Under the pieces are notes generated by a model. That model did not search any database, had not been told where the DNA came from, and was given only the letters and a program-made list of their open reading frames with translations. A DNA stretch of 64,000 nucleotides from Megalonaias nervosa (lineage: Eukaryota; Mollusca; Bivalvia; Unionida; Unionidae), in assembly GCA_016617855.1 (NCBI GenBank), contig JAECUM010001870.1:1-64000 (forward strand). Reading direction: 5' to 3'. Below, one piece after another: positions 58,305 through 64,000 of this stretch; within the stretch, counting starts at the first letter, position 1; the number at the start of each line of letters is the position of its first letter. The position numbers and the translations under genes were made by a program.

Positions 58305-58520
58305 CAGTATTGGTTTTGGTTTGGTTTTGTGGGGTCAGCATGTCAAAGTCTCGGCCCAACCATCGTTGGTATGTGCATTCTGCCAGTTCATGATAGGCTA
58401 TACATAGCAAGCAGTATATTTGGTTGAGGAAGATTAGCAGGGAATACCCCAAGAAGAACCATTGACCAATGGGAAGCTCTAGTGGCAAGCTTTCACACAC
58501 CAACAATAACTGATCTTGGT
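58305..58520 (-). repeat. V-SINE-like element, degenerate
   Basis: Retains ATAGGCTATACATAGCAAGC (58392), TTGACCAATGGGAAGCT (58463) and GGCAAGCTTTCACACACCAA (58485), the order seen in other minus-strand copies. Head not recognisable. Confidence 0.55.
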
Positions 58521-59724
58521 GGCTACCAAAATAACGGAGTCAACTCTAAGAAGACATTTCCAACCATCCTTTGTTGCTTTTGATTTATACAAACAGAAAC
58601 TAAAGACTTTGATCAGATAAAGAAGTTCATCCCTTGCACAGATGCAACTGAGTAGGGATCTAAATTGGTTCAGGGCCTACCAAAGGTAACTGATTATAAG
58701 CCAGAGAGAACTGCAGCTGCCACCAAAATGTAGGCAAAATTATTCCATTGATAGTACATAATTTCACTCTTTCTCTTAGCTGATGCTCAAGACAAAAAGG
58801 AAGACAGTTCTTAATGCAAGTTTCTCAAAAGAACTATTACTCAATTCACAAGGATGTTTAGACAATGACCAAAGAACACATGAAAGATTCTGCCTAGAAA
58901 TTAAAGAGCATGAGACTTGTTTCTGGAAACCAAAGTATCTAACAAGTTCTTAGGGATGGGGGTCTGATCCTATCCTGGGGTCCATCAAGAATTTATAGAT
59001 ATCACAGAGCTGCTCTATAGTCCATAAAAATAGTAGAAACTGAGCAACCTTCTTCAATGGAAAAATAAATAAAAGGAGCAAATGCAGTCAAAATGGGATA
59101 TATTGGATCAAATCTCAGCTGACAGCATGAATTGCAGGATACTGTCTACTTGGAATCATAAACCTGGCGGGTCAACTGCCTTCTAACCTGAGATATGCAG
59201 TCTGCAGTTTTGCTACAAAATTGATGTTGGAGAGATTTTTGCTGTGACAACAGATCCCTCCTCAGCAGTGACTCTTTGGAATGTCCACCCACAGATCAAG
59301 GAGACTGTTATAAAAGGACCACTGAGGTGGGGGGTGGGGGGTGGGGTGGCCATCACAACAGACAGTTATGCTCAAGTCCTGGGATATTTTCAGCCAGAAA
59401 AGTACCACCTATGCAATAACAACAGGTTTTGTATTACTAATATTAAATCAAACCTCCACCCCATCCTCCTCTGGGAAATAAAACATGTAGATAGTGTTTA
59501 GTTTACAAGTGAACAGAGTAATGGGTGGAAGCATGATTGCAAAGATACAAGGACTACAGATCAACATGAATAACCTTAACATAAGGTTAAACCCGTCTAC
59601 AGCAGTCATCCTTGGGAAAAGACCAAAGTGGCCTTTGTAGACAGGTGACAACCAAAGGCAGGTTCAACTCTCAAACTTGACAAAATCCATTTACTATGAA
59701 CCAAAGAGCATTAGCATTGTTATT

Positions 59725-60050
59725 AGCAGTTACAGTAGCATCATTATTATTAGTTGGCATGTATTACTATTACCAGTTGTAGTATCATTATTATTATTTG
59801 GCATGTATTACTATTACCAGTCATAGTATCATTATTATTATTTGGCATTTATTACTATTACCAGTTGTAGTATCATTATTATTATTTGGCATGTATTACT
59901 ATTACCAGTAGTAGTATCATTATTATTATTTGGCATGTATTACTATTACCAGTAGTAGTATCATTATTATTATTTGGCATGTATTACTATTACCAGTCGT
60001 AGTATCATTATTATTATTTGGCATGTATTACTTTTACTTGTAGTAGTATG
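59725..60050. repeat. Tandem array, ~42-bp unit
   Basis: About seven to eight near-identical units of AGTATCATTATTATTATTTG + GCATGTATTACTATTACCAGT. Confidence 0.95.
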
Positions 60051-61439
60051 CTATCAGGATACATGTATTTAGTATAGCTATTTAGCAACAAAAGAAAAAT
60101 AAAATAAAAGGTTCTACATAAAATTCCTGTATCCCCACTCTGACCTCTAATGTTTATCACATCATCACTGTGTTATGTATATTTAATTTGCATTGTTTGT
60201 TAGTTAGTTTTTTAATTAATTTTTTTAAATTTTATTACATGCTAATGATAATGTAACATTGCATGTTGGACCCGACTTCTTTAAAATCATGTTCTACTTT
60301 TTTTTTTCTACCTGACCTGAATCATTGATTTTGGTTTTGTAGTAAACATGTTTATCTCAATCTGAATCTAGAACTTTGGAAATTCCCCATGAATTGCCAG
60401 GTCTACCTATTGCTGACTACACATTTTATATTATAAATTTAGTAATAGACTTCTAATTATAAGTAAGATTTTATTTTGTACACATTATGAACCTACTAGA
60501 AAGAAAGTTTCCATTAGACAATGTTTTTGTTTTTTTTAGAAAATGTCAATCATGACCTGAGGTCAGATAGAGGACTATAATATCTTGTTCTCTAGAAATT
60601 AATTATTCATGCTATAAAATCTTGAGGCAGAATCAGTTGTATTATTTTTCTGTTCAGTACTTAGTTTGGATTGGAAATTTATTTATTCAAGTTCAAGTGA
60701 TTCTTCTCTGGAAATACTAAATGCTCTTCAAAAATAACATTCTAGAAAATACAGACTTGAATTTATAGTGTCAAATAGGGATTTTATTCTTGGATTTTTA
60801 TTAATGTGCTTCAACAAACAGCTGATACATCACCACAACATGGGGCACCACAGGTACATCAAGGCTTCCAGCAATGGATTTAATTTGGATTTCTACTGAA
60901 GTTTGTTCAGAACTTTAATAATTAGGATTTGTGTCTGTAATTCTAGGATTATTTGGGATTTAATTCACAATTAAGTTCCTTTTTTGACATTTTCACTTTG
61001 TATTCAAGAGAAATAAATTATTTGTTGAATTTTACAAAGCTTGAAACTTGTCATTCTTTTCTACTATTTTAAAACCATCAGGTCATATTATAACTGAGTC
61101 TCTCCTATCTTTGTGTGCAACAAATTTTGATCAATTTTAGCAGTTTGTTTAGTTTGCACCTAAACTTTACCTATGACAGACTTTTTGGTAGTCCAGCTGG
61201 TGTAATTAGACATGAAAATAGGTGTTCACACTTCAGACAAATGATGGATTAAGCAGTTGCTCCAACTCTCCGAGATCAAAAGGCAGTTGACTTTTATGAG
61301 AGACTTTGATGATTAGGGAATGAAAAGAATCTCCCGGCAGCCAGGGGTACAAGTAATATCCATTTATATATATATACCATGCCTTGCTCATCAAAAAAGA
61401 TGCAGGAGTGGTCACTGCTGATAAGCTTCAGTAACAGAT

Positions 61440-61610
61440 GAAGGCAGGGTGAAGAAACACATGGCTGCTAACCAAAGAAGACATCTTGAGACCACTGCTT
61501 GGTTAAGAAACACATGGCTGCTAACCACAGAAGACATCTTGAGACCACTGCTTGGTTAAGAAACACATGGATGCTTACTGCCAAAGGCAGGGTGAACCCA
61601 TGACTGCTTG
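61440..61610. repeat. Tandem duplication, ~53-bp unit
   Basis: AAGAAACACATGGCTGCTAA followed by CCAMAGAAGACATCTTGAGA and CCACTGCTTGGTT. Two close copies and two partial ones, about 200 bp downstream of exon 1's donor in gene direction. Confidence 0.85.
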
Positions 61611-61806
61611 GTTAATAAATACACAGCCACTGACCACAGAAATCAGGTGACCACTGATTACATGACATTTATATTGGAAATTTGCCGGGGGGGGGGGGAA
61701 TTAGAATAGCCGTTACGACCAGGTAACTGTTTAACTCAGGTGACTGTTCGCAGAGTTTTGAATGTATCTGTAAAATTGTGGAAACAGACATGAGATGTTG
61801 GCTCAC

Positions 61807-61921
61807 CTGCAGTAGCCTCAGAGTGACCCATATTGCTCTTGACAGAGCCAACCAGCAAGGGTACTGACCGGTTCTTACAAAACACATCTGCTAATCCACC
61901 GAGTTCTGTTGTGTCTCCGAC
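61807..61921 (-). CDS. FASN-like: FAS-like exon 1 of window: ketosynthase, Lys/His motif
   Basis: Translates to 38 residues beginning VGDTTELGGLADVF and ending LLVGSVKSNMGHSEATAG. In animal FAS the VGD stretch follows the HGTGT active-site His loop, so the preceding exon should end in HGTGT; that exon was not found and should lie upstream of 64000. KSNMGH holds the conserved KS Lys and second catalytic His (Lys326 and His331 in human FAS), both present. The acceptor is an AG after a pyrimidine-rich run and the donor is GTGAGC. The exon ends in phase 1 within a Gly codon, which the next exon completes. No frameshift or stop is present. Confidence 0.92.
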
Positions 61922-62109
61922 CTGAAATTATATTGAATGCCAGATAGTTTAATCAACTTTAATGGGACAATAATCAATAATCAGTTCTTTTCAATTTGAG
62001 TCATTTCTTTCTATGTAAATCATTAAGAGAATCCCACAAAACCTGTACTATTTTTAACATGTTTCCTTTGATCAGACATGATTTTGATCTTCCATAAAAA
62101 AAAGCTGAA

Positions 62110-62215
62110 AAAATTTTAAGGGGGGTTTGGGGGTCCTCCCCAAATGGAGTCTCAAGGGGCAGCGCCCCTGATCTGGGGGGCCAGGGAGCCAAAGGCCCCC
62201 AGCCAAAAACGCATT
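62110..62215. repeat. GC-rich dispersed repeat
   Basis: A GC island in AT-rich DNA: GGGGGTCCTCCCCAAATGGA, AGGGGCAGCGCCCCTGA and GGGAGCCAAAGGCCCCC, several overlapping inverted repeats. Possible frames on the minus strand are most likely an artefact. Confidence 0.5.
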
Positions 62216-62531
62216 TCACAATCATAAAAACTGCTCTTGGTGCAACTTATGATCATAATATGAAACAAAATAATCATTTGAAAAACTAATAAACTTGCCA
62301 ACAATGTTCAAGTTGACTTGAATAATTTCACAATATTATTGTCACATGAATTTGTTCTCCAATACTAGTGATGCTGAAGTTATTTCATGTGCATATCAGC
62401 ATTCACATCGTAATTAAGTCACAATAGTTTGTCAATTTTTGCAGCAAACATATTATACTTCTCTCCTTTCATAACAAATCTGTAAAATAAAGACCCAAGT
62501 ACATCAACTATATACAAATAATCCCATACAT

Positions 62532-63068
62532 TCACTTGTCTTTTTCTTCACTGGACAGAACCTGTTGATATGCCAGTCGAGATCTTTTTGTAGCTTTGGC
62601 AAAGATTTCTTTAGCCTTTGTTTTTGTCACCACTGACTTTTTTGGCTCAATGTGCAATCATTTCTTTTCCTTCTCAATGAGAGCGTTTTTCTTTCAAGCT
62701 ATTACTTGTATTGGCAACATGCAGTACGCATATTCTGTCAAAGGGCTACATCTGTTCTCTCATGCAAGAAATCTTACTTCTTACAGTAATTAACTGCACT
62801 TTTTCCAGATATCTTCTGAGCTTCAATTTTTCCGTATGCAGCTTCTTTTGTAGGTGCCGTTCCAAACTCTTCCAACCGCGATTACCGCAATTCAGAGCTT
62901 TCTTGCAGAGGTCACAAAATGCAAGTCCTCTAGCGTTCAGTTTTCTTATAAACTGACCAACTAAATTTCCATCAACTTTTCGCTCCAGCCATTCCCATTT
63001 CCATATATTTTTTAAACCTTTATCTAAACTTTCGTGTCATGGTCTCTCTCAACAACTCGGGACGCCAT
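62532..63068 (-). pseudogene. Broken zinc-finger protein gene
   Basis: The minus strand reads WEWLERKVDGNLVGQFIRKL then NARGLAFCDLCKKALNCGNR and GWKSLERHLQKKLHTEKLKL (62997 down to about 62800), with a Cys-x2-Cys and His-x5-His arrangement like a BED/U1-type finger and a basic tail. Upstream, in another frame, is MASRVVERDHDTKV (ATG at 63066-63068), which ends in a stop. Downstream a third frame reads VVTKTKAKEIFAKATKRSRL and ends at 62532. At least two frame changes make it a pseudogene. It could be a transposon-derived zinc finger or a processed copy. Confidence 0.65.
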
Positions 63069-64000
63069 GTTTTGCAAGCATGCTTCTTCTTTCCATTGCC
63101 ATCAGTTTCCATTACACAAAGATTCATTGGATGAATTTAAACGTTTGACCAATCAGAATACTCTTTACGAGAGTCATGTGCTAACTAATATATGGAACAA
63201 ATGCTTTACAAGGGTCATTGCAGAATGGGACCGGACAGACCATCTTTCTAAAAACCGGATCAGAGATGATATAAAAAATGGACTATATCAAGAAAAATCT
63301 GATTCAAATCAGGAGAAAAGTGGAATTCCACTTTAAAACAGAAAAATCATGTCTGTTTGATGCACCACAACTACAAATAAAATTCAAAAGTTGTGAAAAT
63401 TAAAGGACAGATCTAAAATTTTTCCAGCTAATCAAACTGAATTATAATTATGTTCTTTAGACAACTAGTTTTCAAACTTTTTAAACATAAAGTTTTAAAA
63501 TGTTGTTCTTTGTCATCATTTTCATATGAATGTAACAAAACTGCTTGTCCACATGGATGGAAGAGCAAATAACATAATTCATCTAACAAAAGTAGCCATG
63601 TGGTTTCTGGGGCGAGCTGGTGCATTATGGCTGGGGTCAGCTCTACAATCTCATGCACATCATTGCAGGTCAGCTTTAGGTGGCAGCCATCACAGCTTAT
63701 TCTTATACTGCTAAATCTATTGACTTGTTAGCCTATGTGGTAATACACTTATTTGTAGTTACCATAATTTAGTAGTGAAACATTATCTCCCTTAGCCTGA
63801 TCATGAATGTCATCTCCCTTAGTCTGATCGTGAGGTAGCAGCCAATCACAACTTATCCTTGTACACTTCTCCCTCAACAACTTGCTGCATATACAAGTCT
63901 GCAAGTTAAAAGGGTCTCTCTGATAAAAATGGATGGACATCAACAAAGTGGTGGGGACAGCAGATCAAATGGTTGAATACTTCATTACTAATCATTCTGG

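Larger units (their letters stand above)
57820..61806 (-). other. Intron between exons 1 and 2
   Basis: 3,987 bp. Contains palindromic repeats (57900-58090), a diverged SINE (58305-58520), unassigned degraded repeat DNA (58550-59680), a 42-bp array (59725-60050) and a 53-bp repeat (61440-61610). 60060-61430 is AT-rich and featureless. Confidence 0.7.
3264..61921 (-). other. FASN-like: FAS-like gene, partial (KS C-terminal half to end of AT), 9 exons
   Basis: Nine minus-strand exons splice into one open frame (intron phases 1,1,1,0,1,1,1,2 and a final phase-1 donor) of about 1,540 nt, or 513 residues. Domain order is KS C-terminal half (exons 1-3), KS-AT linker (exon 3) and AT domain (exons 4-9), as in animal type I fatty acid synthases. 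The KS part carries KSNMGH and CFGFGGVNGH. The AT part aligns end to end with animal MAT domains but lacks the catalytic Ser, Arg and His. Exons are 112-293 nt; introns are 1.2-14.2 kb and full of transposons. The 5' end, with the KS nucleophile Cys, lies beyond 64000, and no dehydratase exon was recognised below 3264. It is either a true FAS paralogue or an animal FAS-like polyketide synthase; this window cannot decide which. It would act in the cytosol as a condensing enzyme. Clean splice sites and an intact frame argue against a pseudogene. Confidence 0.88.
61922..64000 (-). other. Intron upstream of exon 1 (continues past the window)
   Basis: The previous KS exon should end in HGTGT and was not found to position 64000. 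The interval holds a GC-rich repeat (62110-62215) and a broken zinc-finger gene (62532-63068). 63100-64000 has no clear feature except a short direct duplication of a CATCTCCCTTAG-like phrase near 63785-63825. Confidence 0.6.

Noticed and set aside
58550..59680. Possible degraded gene (phrases such as KEHETCFWKPKYL and TTDPSSAVTLWNVHPQIKE)
   Set aside because: Could be a DIRS- or Gypsy-type remnant, but no catalytic motif was identified, so no call was made.
62001..62225. ORF with PPRSGALPLETPFGEDPQTP
   Set aside because: Comes from a GC-rich palindromic repeat; no splice sites in phase with the FAS-like exons.
63428..63658. 76-codon minus-strand ORF as the missing upstream KS exon
   Set aside because: Does not end in HGTGT, has no KS motif and lacks a phase-compatible donor.

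Overview
This is eukaryotic, AT-rich, intron- and repeat-dominated DNA, most likely from a marine or freshwater invertebrate and probably a mollusc (perhaps a bivalve). That call rests on the repeat content: tRNA-headed SINEs, CR1/L2-, RTE- and Tx1-like LINE remnants, a long-TIR transposon, pogo/Tigger-like elements and many short tandem arrays. It is an inference, not a search result. No bacterial-type genes, rRNA or free-standing tRNA genes were seen.

The one confident host gene lies on the minus strand and spans almost the whole window. Nine exons (61921-61807, 57819-57676, 56464-56183, 42709-42561, 33717-33606, 28680-28513, 14351-14190, 5446-5332 and 3556-3264) all have AG acceptors and GT donors. 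They join in one continuous reading frame of about 513 codons. The product is the second half of a ketosynthase (KS) domain, the linker and an entire acyltransferase (MAT/AT) domain of an animal type I fatty acid synthase-like protein. The start of the KS, with its active-site Cys, lies beyond position 64000. The dehydratase and later domains lie before position 1, or were not recognised. The KS part keeps its conserved Lys and His. The AT part has lost the catalytic Ser (GHSxGE has become GCGVAE), the carboxylate-binding Arg (now Leu) and the catalytic His (now Tyr), with no stop or frameshift in any exon. It therefore looks like a maintained gene for an FAS-like protein with a dead or repurposed AT domain.

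Most of the introns are mobile and tandem DNA. From left to right: SINE and palindromic repeats (1-6.2 kb); a four-copy 43-bp repeat (7.2 kb); a 6-kb TIR transposon (7.8-13.8 kb); a roughly 1.85-kb hairpin satellite (14.7-16.5 kb); a tandem array resembling the junction between exon 6 and its intron (17.8-18.3 kb); a CR1/L2-like LINE split by a solo LTR and a second insert (19.1-28.2 kb); a second junction array running into the exon 6 splice donor (28.3-28.5 kb); a 5'-truncated RTE-like element (29.7-30.7 kb); a second copy of the TIR transposon (35.5-41.0 kb); two short tandem arrays (43.0 and 44.2 kb); three TA-flanked pogo-like elements (45.7-49.1, 49.1-50.7 and 53.5-55.3 kb); more SINEs and palindromes (56-58.5 kb); a 42-bp array (59.7-60.05 kb); and a broken zinc-finger gene (62.5-63.1 kb).

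The two copies of the TIR transposon act as an internal control. A SINE and a hAT-like MITE are each present in the second copy, flanked by target-site duplications, and absent at the matching site of the first.
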